Source of the DNA: Anticarsia gemmatalis
Taxonomy: Eukaryota; Arthropoda; Insecta; Lepidoptera; Erebidae
Assembly (NCBI RefSeq): GCF_050436995.1
Contig: NC_134745.1
Span: 11,222,001 to 11,286,000 of the forward strand
Length of the DNA: 64,000 bases
Reading direction: 5' to 3'
Part shown: positions 45,988 through 57,130 of the stretch, piece by piece
Position numbering within the stretch: the stretch's first letter is position 1
Layout: every line of letters starts with the position of its first letter
Program-made: the position numbers and the translations under genes
The notes under the pieces: model-generated
What the model was told of the DNA's origin: nothing
Database searches by the model: none
Seen by the model: the letters and a program-made list of their open reading frames with translations, nothing else

Positions 45988-46184
45988 AGCCCTTCTCCCA
46001 TTACGATACACCCGCGCGACTCTAGTCTCGGAGACTAGTCGCCACGAAGTATCTCACATACATTTGTATGGAGACTACCAGTATCGTAATGTGAGAGTCT
46101 CCATACAAATGTATGTGAGATACTTCGTGGCGACTAGTCTCCGAGACTAGAGTCGCGCGGGCGTATCGTAATGGGAGAAGGGCT
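45988..46184. mobile_element. 197 bp palindromic MITE with TTA target duplication
   Basis: Arms of roughly 90 bases starting AGCCCTTCTCCCATTACG and ending CGTAATGGGAGAAGGGCT are almost exact reverse complements, so the whole element folds as one hairpin. TTA flanks both sides (45985-45987 and 46185-46187), and the paralogous site after gene 9 (near 41172) has a single TTA before CGGAACCTG. A TTA target duplication suggests the PIF/Harbinger superfamily. Confidence 0.85.
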
Positions 46185-46197
46185 TTACGGAACCTGT

Positions 46198-46383
46198 AGT
46201 TCGATTCTCTACTACTATCGACTACCGACAACCGACTTGTCATCGAGAAATTTTGTACGAAAATCAGGTCAGCGCCTCTGACGGGCGCCGTACGAAATAT
46301 TTTGACAGTACATTCTAAATGTCAAAAATTTGATAGCTAGCCGGTTGTTGGTAGTCGATAGTGGTAGAGAATCGAGGTACTGG
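46198..46383. repeat. Hairpin-family MITE unit, well preserved
   Basis: Arms TCGATTCTCTACTACTATCG and CGATAGTGGTAGAGAATCGA enclose the CAGCGCCTCTGACGGGC block. It is the clearest copy of this family, a foldback element of about 185 bases with no coding capacity. Confidence 0.6.
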
Positions 46384-47048
46384 TAGAGGCGCGAAACAAA
46401 TAAATGTCGTTATGTTTTTCGTGTAAATCTTTCGATAGCTAGCCGGTTGTCGGTTAGTCGATAGTAGTAGAGAATTAAGCGACTGTAATTACGTTTCCTA
46501 CGTAATTAATACAAAAGTATTTGCTTTTCAGCTTGCTAAGATATAAATATAGGCGTTTAAATAATTATTGTATTTTTATAATGATGATAAGTTTCTTAGT
46601 CTATGAAAAAAGTTACAGAAGTTCAATTAAAATGTAATGACATTTTTCTTCATTTAATTGTTTTAATTGGCAATATTTATTCTTAATTATAAAACCGACT
46701 TCTAAAGAAGTTAGTAGTAAATCATTTTGAGTCCTCGCTTTCATGATTAATATATATTTTGCTAGTTTAAGAATCTTGTGAGAGGGCTTCGTCATCCTGA
46801 CATGCAAATAGATTGCAAATTTAACTACTTATACAAACGTAATCATTATTACCTACATCTGTGACGCATAGTATGAATAACAGCATAGTTATTTCTACTA
46901 TAGCACCTTTAGAAATAACATACGCACTTGCAGTTAACAAAACAGTATGTTTTCAGTGACGCAAAGAGTGTTGGTCAAGACTATATCAACTGAACTCTGT
47001 ACTGTGATCGTAAACTGAACCAAATTTTAACGATCATTTAATTCTGAG

Positions 47049-47089
47049 GATAAGATTAGATTATTTTTTAAGAATATTTGGTATAAATA
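47049..47089 (+). promoter_or_regulatory. Promoter elements of gene 11
   Basis: GATAAG (47049-47054) and TATAAATA (47082-47089). The ATG is 47 bases after the TATA box. Confidence 0.65.
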
Positions 47090-47135
47090 CTGATTATGAT
47101 ACAGATGTATCAGAGTTCTTTCTGAGAAGAGCAAG

Positions 47136-48871
47136 ATGCGTGCGTTGGTTGCGTTGGCTTTGTTCGTGGCAGCAGTTTCGGCTGCTCCAAAGACCTTTGA
47201 CAATAGAATAATTGGTGGTTCTGTAACTACTATTAACAACTACCCAAGCATCGTTCCCCTGCTCTTCTCTTCTAACTGGGTGAATTTTATCCAAGATTGT
47301 GGTGCTACCATTCTCAACCAGAGATCTCTTCTCACTGCTGCTCATTGTTTCCAGTAAGTTCTAGTTAAGATCGATAACAGTTTGTTTGTTTGTTTGTCGT
47401 ATGGTTAGTGGTCAACCTAGCGTCAAAGTTGTTCAAGCCGAGGCCTTTGACATGGCTTAACGACTGCTATCTTAGAAGACAACTGCCGGGACCGACCCAT
47501 TGATCGTTACGCGACAAAATTGTTAGTATCTACCTTTTGCTTTTGGTATTGCGTTTGAGACTATGGTTCTTGTCTTGACTTTGAGATATAATTTATCACA
47601 CCGCCATTATTTTATCTTAATTGATTCTACAGTTTAGTTTGCGATAAGGTTTCTTTAATATTTATCATTTAAGCTCTTTTAATAATAGCAACTCTTATTT
47701 ATCGCAATTGGATAAAAAAAATATTATGAATATTACCTAACTGTAATATTGAGGCGCTAATAGCCAATAGCGCTCACCGGTCGGTAAACGATCTGTGGGT
47801 TAAGCAACCCTTGGCGCGGTCACTCAATAGATGGGTGACCGCAGAATGGTATTAGGTTAGGCGTCTCCGTGCTTCGTAGAGCACGTTATAAGTCGGTCCC
47901 GGTGGTTATCTGCTAAGATAACAGTCGTTAAGCCATGTCAAAGGCTTTCGGGCGGCTTGAACAACTTTGACAGTAAGTTGACCACTAACCATACGATAAG
48001 AAGAAGAAGACTATAATATTGGTTATATTTCAGTGACGCTAAGAACGACATCAGAAGATGGATGTTCCGTGTCGGCTCATCTTTCGCCCACAGTGGAGGT
48101 GTCCAACATTACATCAGCCAGATCATCATTCACCCCAGCTACAACCGCCCCACTATCGACAACGATGTCGCTGTATTGCGTTCGTCTAACAACATTAACT
48201 ACATAAACAACGCAGTCCAGCCGGCAAGCATTGCTGGTTCTAACTACAATCTTGGTGACAACCAAGTTGTTTGGGCTGCTGGTTGGGGTGTCACTGTAAG
48301 TTGAACAATCAGTATTTAGGAATCTCACCACTAGTTTATTCTACTTTTTAAGATCTATTGAAAATGATTGTTAAAGCCTAGATTCAATATTATTGTTACC
48401 CGTTACAGTAGAAAATGAAACATATATTAACGATATTTTGGCTACAGTAAGCCGACTTATAAAAAGTGGTAATTGTGTTATAAAGGATGTCTCTCCAAAA
48501 ACCCAACAAAGGGCTCATCAGAATCAAATTTTGAATTTTATATTATTCAAGCCGATAATAATATTTATTTTATTTGACAGGAATTCGGCTGGCCATCCGA
48601 GCAGCTTCGTCACGTCCAAGTTTGGACTATCAACCAGGGTGTCTGTCGCCAGCGTTATGGTCAGGCCGCTATCACCGACAACATGTTGTGCTCCGGCTGG
48701 CTCGACGTTGGTGGTCGTGACCAGTGCCAGGGTGACTCCGGCGGTCCTCTCTACCACAACGGCATTGTCGTCGGCGTCACCTCCTGGGGCAGTGGTTGTG
48801 GAAACGCTTTCTTCCCTGGAGTCAACGCTCGTGTTTCCCGTTTCACTTCTTGGATTCAGTCAAATGCTTAA
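47136..48871 (+). CDS. Gene 11: midgut-type alkaline trypsin
   Basis: Three exons: 47136-47353, 48034-48295 and 48581-48871, giving 256 residues. Like gene 9, it lacks the intron in the signal-peptide region. Signal peptide [16 protein letters not shown], propeptide APKTFDNR, mature IIGG at 25. His70, Asp117 and Ser213 form the triad, and Asp207 at position 189 with Gly226 predicts trypsin specificity. The residue before the Cys42 loop Gly is Ala (CGAT instead of CGGS), a mild change. The first intron holds two 5S-derived SINE copies in opposite orientation (47398-47498 minus, 47763-47997 plus). AATAAA is at 48886. Its promoter and exon 1 were the source of the 5' half of gene 10. Confidence 0.95.
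47398..47498 (-). repeat. 5S-derived SINE 3' fragment, minus
   Basis: Matches the 3' body of the SINE at 33246-33480 in reverse (starts CGTATGGTTAGTGGTCAACC) and stops near CTGCCGGGACCGAC. Confidence 0.6.
47763..47997 (+). repeat. 5S rRNA-derived SINE in gene 11 first intron
   Basis: Best-preserved copy in the window: GGTTAAGCAACCCTTGGCGC then GGTCACTCAATAGATGGGTG, very close to the 5S rRNA box A to box C region, followed by the body and ACCACTAACCATACGA. It ends about 36 bases before the exon 2 acceptor. Confidence 0.78.
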
Positions 48872-49454
48872 TCTGACGTTAATGGAATAAAGTACAGATA
48901 AGAATACAAAATATGATGTAACTAAATCTACCTAATATTAATTAAGTTTATTGGCAATATTATATAATAATTGCAAAATTGTTTTCATTTTATTTCAACT
49001 GGCTGATTCTCCTGGTTCAAGAGATGATTTTTGAAGTAGCCTATTTTCGATACCATATCTACAATGATCTGTATCCTATCAACAAAATTAATTTTGGCAA
49101 ATGTGAAATAGATAAAGAAAAATACAAATAAACTTCGTAGCCTTATTATTGGTATAGATTCCGAAAAACTTATACTATCTACCTAAGACAAAACCAAATC
49201 ACTTTAGCTTTTTATCGGTGGGATCAAATCATAAAGAAATAAATAGATACCAGTAGTCACACCAGGTGTGTGCTAATTGGTTCTTTGTAAAGATAAAATT
49301 AAGGGGCCATTTGTACTAGCGTTTGGTGCGTTTTCTCGACGCCCGAATGACGTTTGTTTGAATCATTTGACGCTAACGCCACCTTTTCTAATTTAATTTT
49401 TATAGATCGTCTGACAGTTTTGGATTATTTTTATAGATCGTGCTCGTGGCTAAG

Positions 49455-49800
49455 TTAATAACAAGCGAACGGATCGAACTCTGAGGTTAAGCCACGCATG
49501 CCGAGGTTGTTCTGTTGATGTGTGACCATCTCATACATATCGAGTTCCTTCGTGTTTCGGAAGGCACGTTAAATTGTGGGTCCCGGCTGTCAATTTCGAA
49601 GATCTTTGACAGTCGTTAACTGTAGTCAGAAGCTTGTAAGTCTGACAACCAGTCTTACCTACGGGTATCGTGCTATAACCCAAGTAACTGGGTGGTGGAG
49701 GTCAGACCCGTGTGAGTCGCTTCATGTAAAACACTGGTACTCAGCTGCATCCGGTGAGACTGTTAGCCGACTCAAACATCTTTTGGCTAAGAAAGGCTAA
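49455..49800 (+). repeat. 5S-derived SINE, second subfamily
   Basis: The head has GAGGTTAAGCCACGCATGCC and GATGTGTGACCATC in the 5S order, followed by a body with GGAAGGCACGTTAAATTGTG and GTAACTGGGTGGTGGAGGTC and the end GCTAAGAAAGGCTAA. The 3' body recurs in reverse at about 60506-60705. Confidence 0.6.
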
Positions 49801-50585
49801 GCCATAATTAAAAAAAACAGTTTTATTTGCCAATTTTATTTTTCTTATATGAGATCAAACAGTTACAGCGATACATTTGTGTGTAAATTACATAATTGAT
49901 GAAGTAACAGTGTTATTATTCTGCTTTTCTATTATGTTCCACTTCGCTGGATCTATGAGTAGCCTGGAAACATCACACATTGAATGCAGAGAAACAACAG
50001 CGCAACGCCACGCACGTGTCATGTTGTCGCGACTTTACGCTACTCAATCGTTAAACAAACGCCAACGCTGAATAAACTTCTAGTGTTAAAGGGCCTTTGG
50101 ATTTAGCCATTATCAAAGAACTGTCCTTATCTAAGATAATGTAACAAATAACTTATTTGGGGTTTTCCATTTTTTTTTAGTATTACAAAGTCCATCTGCA
50201 CCGTTTAATCTACTTTAATAACTTAATCAATCACATTTTATGATATCTTTATAACGTTTTATTATCTTCGATATCTGAATGGATTTAATTGGTCACTTTG
50301 TTCGGTTTGTGTTGTTTTTTTTAAATATTACCAGTTGTAACTGCCTTTATGGTTAGAGCAGTGGCAAATGCTCATGCTCTCATATTTTAAATAGGATATA
50401 TTTGATTTCCGCTAGGGAAACGGCGAAGCCATAATATTTTACTGTTATGTAGAGTTAGGCCGTGTAAATTCAGAATCTTGGCTCTACATGAGATCTGATA
50501 TTTTTTTCACAGGGCAAACCTTATGTGGACTTCTTGGCAACATTTTACATGATTACATGTTTTTGGTGGGATATAATAAATTACG

Positions 50586-50866
50586 ACGACGGCGGTTCGA
50601 ACCCGAGGCAACACACCGATGACTTTTCGAAGTTATGTGTGTATAAGAAATAATTGTCACTTAGGAAATAACTATCCAACGGTGAAGGAAAACATCGTGA
50701 TGAAACCTTGTATGTCTAAAATTTGTTTAATACATTTATTGAGGGCATCAAAAGTCCCCAACCCGCACTTGGCCGGCGTGTTGGACTCAAGGCCTAACCT
50801 CTCCCTAGTTTCGGAAGAGACCCTTGCCCAGTACAGTACAGTACCCTTGGACAGTAATGGGTTACA
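50586..50866 (+). repeat. tRNA-derived SINE (5' truncated)
   Basis: Starts in the B box (GGTTCGAACCCGAGGCAAC) and continues with the body seen at 18438-18715 and 57131-57464. Confidence 0.65.
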
Positions 50867-51779
50867 AAAAAAAACAAATAAGATTACATTTTGGTCCAAC
50901 TCAAAATTTGAAAAGAGACCTACCTCGATGCCTGTCACGTGCACTAGGTACCTATGCGTCATAAAAGCAGCCTTAATGTAGGTCAATTTTAGGGAGCATT
51001 TTAGCCCTTCCTCTCGTATGGGAAGAGACCCTTACCCTTACCCTGCAGTGAGAAAGTAATGAGTAAAAAAAAGGAATAACAAAAATGTTCCGTGAGACTG
51101 TGGCAGTGCTATAAAAAGTTTATCAGTTCTTAATAAGTTTTTTGTAATAAATGCAATTACCACATGGTAAAAGTACTTTAGATAACATAAAATGCTTTTA
51201 ATCCTACAGATCCCCCGGGTCCAATCGCTATAAATATCTATATTATTACTCACTTACTGATGTAATGCTAAGAAAATGTGTTGCGGAGCGAGATTTACAT
51301 AAGACGCTTTAGAACTAAATGTTTAACGATTAAATAAAGTTTAAGAAAAACGCAGAGAAAAAGAGAATAACGACCCGAAATGGATGAAAACAGAGATTAT
51401 AGTTAATAAATTATTTTTTCTAGTGTTGAGTTAGGGTCTACCCCGGAATGAGCGAAGTCTTTTAGTCCCACACATTTGCCAAGAGTAGGTAGACATACCC
51501 CCAAGGACTGTCTTAAAGAACTCATGGGCGTACAATTTTTCATCACACCTAACATATATACAGATTTAACAAGTGGTAATTATTGCATACACACATAACT
51601 TTCGAAACAACATTGTTGTGTTGGCTTTTCTTTTATCTATCTAATTTAAAGTGCATGTCGAATGCGTAGAAGTCAATAAAAATCAATGAAAAAAGTCATA
51701 TCGTGGCCATACACAGGTAATTCTCAGTTGGTTAAGTAACATAAATTTTCCTTTAAATTTACGACCACTTACGGGTGGC

Positions 51780-52375
51780 GAATATCTTATCGCTCAGATA
51801 CATGTGATTACTAAATAAGGATACGTCCTGACATTGCGGAGTCCGTGCGTATTCAAATCGCGCGGTTGCTACCCGCGGGAAATGAAAACGTTCGAGTAAG
51901 ATGTGTGTCCGGAGTGAATTATGGTTAAGAACTGACATTGTATGGATTTTTGCATAGTATAGTTTATTAAATAAAGTAATTAAATTTACAATACTCGACA
52001 AATCCTCAGCCAAAAATACCTATTACAAGTATGCTAAGCAAAAATAACCACAAAGCATTCGTGTTAACTGTTAATACGCGTATTAGAGAATTGCGTAGCC
52101 TTGTGTTCGAAGGGCCTAGCAACGTCAACGTGCGTCACGCGCGTCCCGACCGCGCGGTTTCAATCCGCACGAAATCCGCGCTATACGAACTACCGATGAT
52201 TTTGTGGGGACACATATTCGATTCGGCACGTTCAATCCGGCAATATTTTACGAATAACAGAACCACATTACGGCTTGTGCCGATCAGATTCATCCACACA
52301 TATTCGGTTTGTCGTACGGCTAGCCCGATTAATGTCGAATCGTATATGAGTAGCAAGCCTAACATTCCTCATTAG
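51780..52375. other. Unexplained GC-richer block
   Basis: Higher GC and frequent CG dinucleotides compared with the flanks, with a 114-codon open frame on + (52031-52375) and a 76-codon frame on - (52135-52365). No recognised domain, no clear splice sites, and no second copy in the window. Possibly a retroelement fragment. Confidence 0.25.
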
Positions 52376-52808
52376 CATTATGTATCAAAAATGATAACAG
52401 CTACTGTTTTGATAAATACTGATGTACGAATACTATTTATTGCTAATATGTTGAAAAATATCATTAACAAGATAGGGTGTCTAATATAATATCTAATTGA
52501 TTGATTGACATAATTAATCGATATTTTTGTCGTGGTTGTCTACGATAATGGACAATTTTATATCAAACACTGGCACAAGTCACGCCTGAGAGCTGCCAAA
52601 TAATAAACATTCGTTCGTTTATTTCTTTTAAAACCTTAAATCAAGACAATTCCCGAACTAATAATCATTCCTATCTCGTGGGGAGTGCTGCAAATCACAG
52701 GCAGGATCGACTTGAAATATTAGGCGGATTGCTAAAACCCTTTGCTTAAGTCAGTATGACTGACGTTCTAAATTCTTTATACCTTTACCATCCGTAAACT
52801 TTAAGTAC

Positions 52809-52876
52809 GGTACCTCGATTCTCTACCATTATCGACTACTGACAACCGGCTAGCGAGTGGTAGAGAAACGAGGTAC
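52809..52876. repeat. Short palindromic unit of the hairpin family
   Basis: Ends GGTACCTCGATTCTCTACCA and TGGTAGAGAAACGAGGTAC are near-perfect inverted repeats with CTACTGACAACCGGCTAGC in the middle, so this is a solo, internally deleted copy. Confidence 0.6.
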
Positions 52877-53107
52877 AGGAGTCCGTACTCACTACAGGGC
52901 TTTCTGCTCCAAATGTGAGTGGCCTACGATCTCACGTGCAATCGTAGCTGTATGATTTTCCTCATTTAAATATTGTAGACTCGACTAACCGAATTAATGG
53001 GTTTTGTAAATTTTCGGAGCAAAAAGTTAAAAATGCCACACTATTGATTACCATTAAACTTCCGAGAACATTGGGGTATCTTATATGTAAAATTTCCGTG
53101 TCACAAT

Positions 53108-53268
53108 GTTAGTTACCGTACTCCTCCGAAACGGCTTGACCGATTTTGATGAAATTTTGTGAGCATATTGAGTAGGTCTGAGAATCGGCCAACATCTATT
53201 TTTCATACCCCTAAGTGACAATTTTTTTTTATTTATATGGCAAAACAACGTTGGCTGGGTCAGTTAGT
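53108..53268 (+). mobile_element. RTE-type 3' end fragment
   Basis: Contains CGAAACGGCTTGACCGATTT, GTCTGAGAATCGGCCAAC and the end CAACGTTGGCTGGGTCAGTT. It is the plus-strand relative of 20758-21062. Confidence 0.5.
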
Positions 53269-53385
53269 AATAATATAAATAGATTTTAGATTTTCTTAGA
53301 AACGACCAAAAGTATACCAGGTAAAAAATACATTAAATCTCTCCTTAAGCCAATAGGAATTAACGTTTATCACGTTAATCTCAGT

Positions 53386-53410
53386 TATTTAAACTTATCT
53401 ATCTTTGATA
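53386..53410 (+). promoter_or_regulatory. Possible promoter elements of gene 12
   Basis: TATTTAAAC (53386-53394) may be a degenerate TATA box and overlaps CTTATCTATCTTTGATA with GATA-type sites in both orientations. The order differs from neighbours, so this is weak. Confidence 0.3.
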
Positions 53411-53491
53411 TGAGTAACCAATATTACTAGTTTCATTTCAGTAAGTACTGTTGAATAATTTTCATACATTAGTTTCTTGAGTTACTGAAAA

Positions 53492-55068
53492 ATGCGTGAG
53501 ATTGTATTGCTGGCTCTTTGCGTGGCTGCTGTTTCAGGTATTTTAATTGTTATTATACTATTTTTTATAATATTTTTTCTGTAGTTTCTTATAAAATGTT
53601 GTTTTAAGGCTCTTCCTCATACAAAGTCGGTTGAAATGTGTTCGCTGACACGTAGAGCAGTCCAATAAAAAACGACATTCTCGAACTTTCCTATACACTG
53701 AATATTAAATTGCACATATTTTATCAAATTCAATCAATTTGTAATAAATTAAATAAAATATTTTAAGTCTCGTGATAGCTTCTACTCGTGTTTCTGATGA
53801 AATGATAGTGATAATCGTAATTAATTAACATTATAATTATGATTATTGTATGACGAGGAAACAAACAAAGGAAGAATATAATTAACAGTCGAATTATTTC
53901 TTTGTTATATAACTATACTAAGATTACAAAAATAAAAATCGTTGGGAAGTCTTAGAATTTTGTTAAGGGAAGTTATAGTTCGCAATTAATTTTAGTTTTG
54001 CCTTTCAGCTGCCCCGTCAAAGGTTGGCCAAAGGATTATCGGCGGCTCCGTGGTCACCATTAACTACTATCCTCACATCTCAGCTTTGCTCTACAGTGCA
54101 ACTGGTACCACCTTTGCTCAGGACTGTGGTGGTACCATCCTCAACCAAAGATCTGTCCTTTCTGCAGCTCACTGTTTCCTGTAAGCTATTTAAAAAAAAG
54201 TACTCAGATTGAGCCTAATTTTATCAGCTACCAAGAATTTACGCTCAATTGATAATTGCCTTTGATAATTGTATTATCTGTTTGTTTCCTTAATCTCTAC
54301 TAATTTCATTATTATCTTAAGTATTTTTGTTTTGCAGTGATGATAGGAACAACCGTTCAAGGTGGCGTTTCCGAGTCGGTTCTGCTTTTGCCAGCAGTGG
54401 GGGAGTAGTTCATGTCGTAAACCAGATTATTTTCCATCCTCAATACAACCGGGATACTCAAGATAGCGATGTCGCAATTTTGCAGTCTACGAGCACTATT
54501 GTTTATATAAACAATGCTGTGCAGCCGGCTAGAATCGCTGGCGCTCTCTATGACCTTGAAGACGATGAGATTGTCTGGGCCGCTGGATGGGGTATGACTG
54601 TACGTACATCGCTATTCTAGTAAAATTGTATTCTAGTAAATGCAAGTAAGACTAGAACATCACAAAACAGACTTTTTATCGTAAAAATTAACCTACTTTA
54701 TCTTCCGATAAAAAAACACGCGATTAATGACGCTACAGTAGGTAATTAATACTTTTAATTGCATTTTTTATACACAGGAATATAACAGGCCTTCGGAACA
54801 GCTTCGTCACGTGCAAGTCTGGACTATCAATCAGGAAATATGTCGGGAGCGTTATGATGCAACTTCTATCACCGACAACATGCTGTGCTCTGGAGTGCTC
54901 GACGTCGGTGGTCGTGACCAGTGCCAGGGTGACTCCGGCGGTCCTCTCTACCACGATGACGTAGTCGTTGGCATCTGCTCTTGGGGTTACAACTGCGCTG
55001 AAGCAGAGTACCCTGGTGTTAATGTGCGAGTCTCTCGGTTTGCTACTTGGATCTTATCCAACGCTTAA
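53492..55068 (+). CDS. Gene 12: trypsin
   Basis: Four exons: 53492-53537, 54009-54180, 54338-54599 and 54778-55068, giving 256 residues with phases 1, 2 and 0. Signal peptide [15 protein letters not shown], propeptide ending QR at 24, then IIGG. His70 (SAAHC), Asp117 (DSDVAIL) and Ser213 (GDSGGP). Asp207 at position 189 and Gly226 (EYPGV) predict Arg/Lys specificity. Acidic surface changes distinguish it from genes 9 and 11 ([10 protein letters not shown] before [15 protein letters not shown]). The donor after exon 3 is GTACGT. The 57-base core around the catalytic Ser is almost identical in DNA to genes 9-11 and 13. AATAAA is at 55090. Confidence 0.95.
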
Positions 55069-55619
55069 AGTGCAATCTGACATTTGAGAAATAAATGTAT
55101 TTTGTTCACACATGTTTTGTCCACTTATTTATCCTATTAGGAAACCTAACATTAAATCCTATTCAATCTGTAACTAAAAGCGACAAACATTGAAAGTATA
55201 AATAGAAATACAACTGATTTAGTACATTAAAAACTTTATTTGGTATACATCATTCCAAAGAACAAACAATACAATCAACTACAATAATTAAACTCAGATT
55301 ACTTTTATAGTTATTTGCTAAGTGAAATCGAAATATTTTTATCGAAAAATGCTGGTAGCAAGACCCCGGATTATACTTGATATTAATTTAATTCATGATG
55401 ATATCAATATGATATCAAGTATGATGTAAGAGAGAATCGTGACAACAAAAGTAATTGACAACATCGCGACTAAACTTGCAATAAAATGACTATCTTTACA
55501 ATTGCATTAAAAAATTGCCACATTTTTCTACACCTACGCTTATTATCATATTTAACTTATACCTCTTCTTCGTGTCAATCTTTTCGTCGCTTACTACTAT
55601 ATTTTAAAAATATTTTACG

Positions 55620-56014
55620 TTTAAAACAAATAGATCGACTTGGTCATCGCATGAAAACACAAATTCGCCATTAAAAGTTCAGGAGCATTAACTTTAAGAT
55701 ACTCACCTCAGTCATTATATTCGGAAGGACTCTAGTGAGGAATTCGGTTGCTAGCCCGTCGTGATGTGTACATATATATATTGATACATACTAAAATCAA
55801 ATCATGCGATGGCCAGGTCAATCTATTTGTTTAAACTAAAAATATTTTGAATATTGGCATGATAATAACTAATGTAATAACTTAAGACAGAAGGTACTTC
55901 GAGTAGTGACTAAATAGATTAATCGACTTGGTATTATACAGATTTCACAACTTTTTACGGTAGAGAGAATGAGCTGCGAGAGCTGGGATTTTTTACAGAA
56001 TGTTTTTGACGGCA
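55620..56014. mobile_element. Degraded palindromic-head element
   Basis: Contains AAACAAATAGATCGACTTGG, GTAATAACTTAAGACAGAAGG and the end TTTTTACAGAATGTTTTTGA followed by CGGCA, corresponding to the loop and one arm of the element at 39705-40176. The other arm is missing. Confidence 0.6.
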
Positions 56015-56657
56015 TGGTGCATTGTCACGCACATACATATCTATGTACTGATAAGATTTCTACATAATTATTATCATTAAATGATAATATCATATTGTGC
56101 CAACATTAAAGAAGATTTTGGTAGCTTTAGTTCAACATGCTGGCCTGCCTGTATTTACCATATTTACAATAACTCTGTGCCTACTGACCTCTGTGTAGTG
56201 CCGGCTATCCTTCCCCACTGGGTTATGAGAAAAAAAAATAGAGCGGGTGCCTTTACAATGAAATTGGCCGCCGTAGCCAGATATAGGCTAGGACCACGGA
56301 ATCTTACGTGACACGTTGGGCACCATTAACACTTAATGTTTTATAAGACCACGGCTCGTTGTTTTTCTACGAACTTTGACTGGACATGTTTCAACGTATC
56401 TGGAGGTAAATAGCTAAGGCTAACATCTACTTGATATAATATCTTCATATCATATCAAGTAGATTTAATTTTGACACATTTCAGTTCTACTACTCTTGTA
56501 AGGTGTGATTGAGGACTAAAAATAAAACAACGGAAACTCAATACCATTTTTTATTTTACTAACTTAATTTATATTAATAAGTTCGAGTGCTGTGAAATGG
56601 GTATAAGATCCTCTGAAAAGCAAAAAATAATAAAAAAAACAATCCTAAGGAGTTTTC

Positions 56658-56805
56658 ACTGCCTCCGTGGCGCAGTGGTTTAGGTTTCCACGCCGAAATG
56701 TCGGGAGGTCGTTTCCCACGGGTTCGATTCCCACGCAATTATTTGTGCGATCCACAAATAATTGTTTCGGGTCTGGTGGTCCTTTGTGTTCGTTGTTTGT
56801 ATGTA
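56658..56805 (+). repeat. tRNA-derived SINE
   Basis: CTGCCTCCGTGGCGCAGTGG (A box) and GGGTTCGATTCCCA (B box), then GATCCACAAATAATTGTTTC. Same family as 14062-14200 and 38135-38278. Not a tRNA gene: no cloverleaf 3' half. Confidence 0.7.
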
Positions 56806-56807
56806 AC

Positions 56808-57118
56808 TGCCTCTGTGGCGCGGTCGGTAGCATATGCGGCTGCCGTGCGAGAGGTCTCGGGTTCGAATCCTGGGTCGGACCAAAAACTCTTTTCTGAGAT
56901 TTTTTGTTAAGAATTTCTTAGAGATTGCCCGGAGTTGGGAAGTTGAGGTTGAAGACCTCCGTGCCTCGGTGAGCACGTAAAGCCGTCGGTCCTGCGCCTT
57001 ACCTCTCACTGGTCATGTCGGTTATCCGTCCCACCAGACTATGAGAATGATGGAATAGAAAGTGTACCTGTGTATTGTGCACACTTGGACACTACAAACA
57101 AAGTCCTCCACAGATGGT
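56808..57118 (+). repeat. tRNA-derived SINE, full length
   Basis: The head CTGTGGCGCGGTCGGTAG and GGGTTCGAATCCTGGGTC (B box) is followed by a body with GAAGACCTCCGTGCCTCGG, CCCACCAGACTATGAGAA and CACACTTGGACACTACAAAC. The head is close to a tRNA, but the continuing body and multiple copies mark it as a SINE. Confidence 0.7.
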
Positions 57119-57130
57119 CAGTTTCAAAGA

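Larger units (their letters stand above)
44545..47048. other. Gene 10 to gene 11 spacer
   Basis: No gene. Paralogous to the spacer after gene 9. It includes hairpin-family units, a palindromic MITE (45988-46184) and about 110 bases near 45489-45605 that are absent from the other copy. The open frame at 46613-46807 (minus) is simply the twin of one at 41411-41605 and does not look like a gene. Confidence 0.65.
48892..53385. other. Gene 11 to gene 12 spacer
   Basis: No protease exon. It contains a second-subfamily 5S-derived SINE (about 49455-49800), tRNA-derived SINEs (50586-50866 and a fragment at about 51000-51064), a palindrome (52809-52876), an RTE-type fragment (53108-53268) and an unexplained GC-richer block (about 51780-52375) with open frames on both strands. 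Confidence 0.5.

Noticed and set aside
47763..47860. 5S rRNA gene
   Set aside because: Only the internal promoter region resembles 5S rRNA; the 5' part is diverged and a non-5S body follows.
56812..56880. tRNA gene
   Set aside because: It has good A and B boxes and tRNA-like length, but it continues into a shared body (to 57118) that recurs at 35617-35883, so it is a SINE head.
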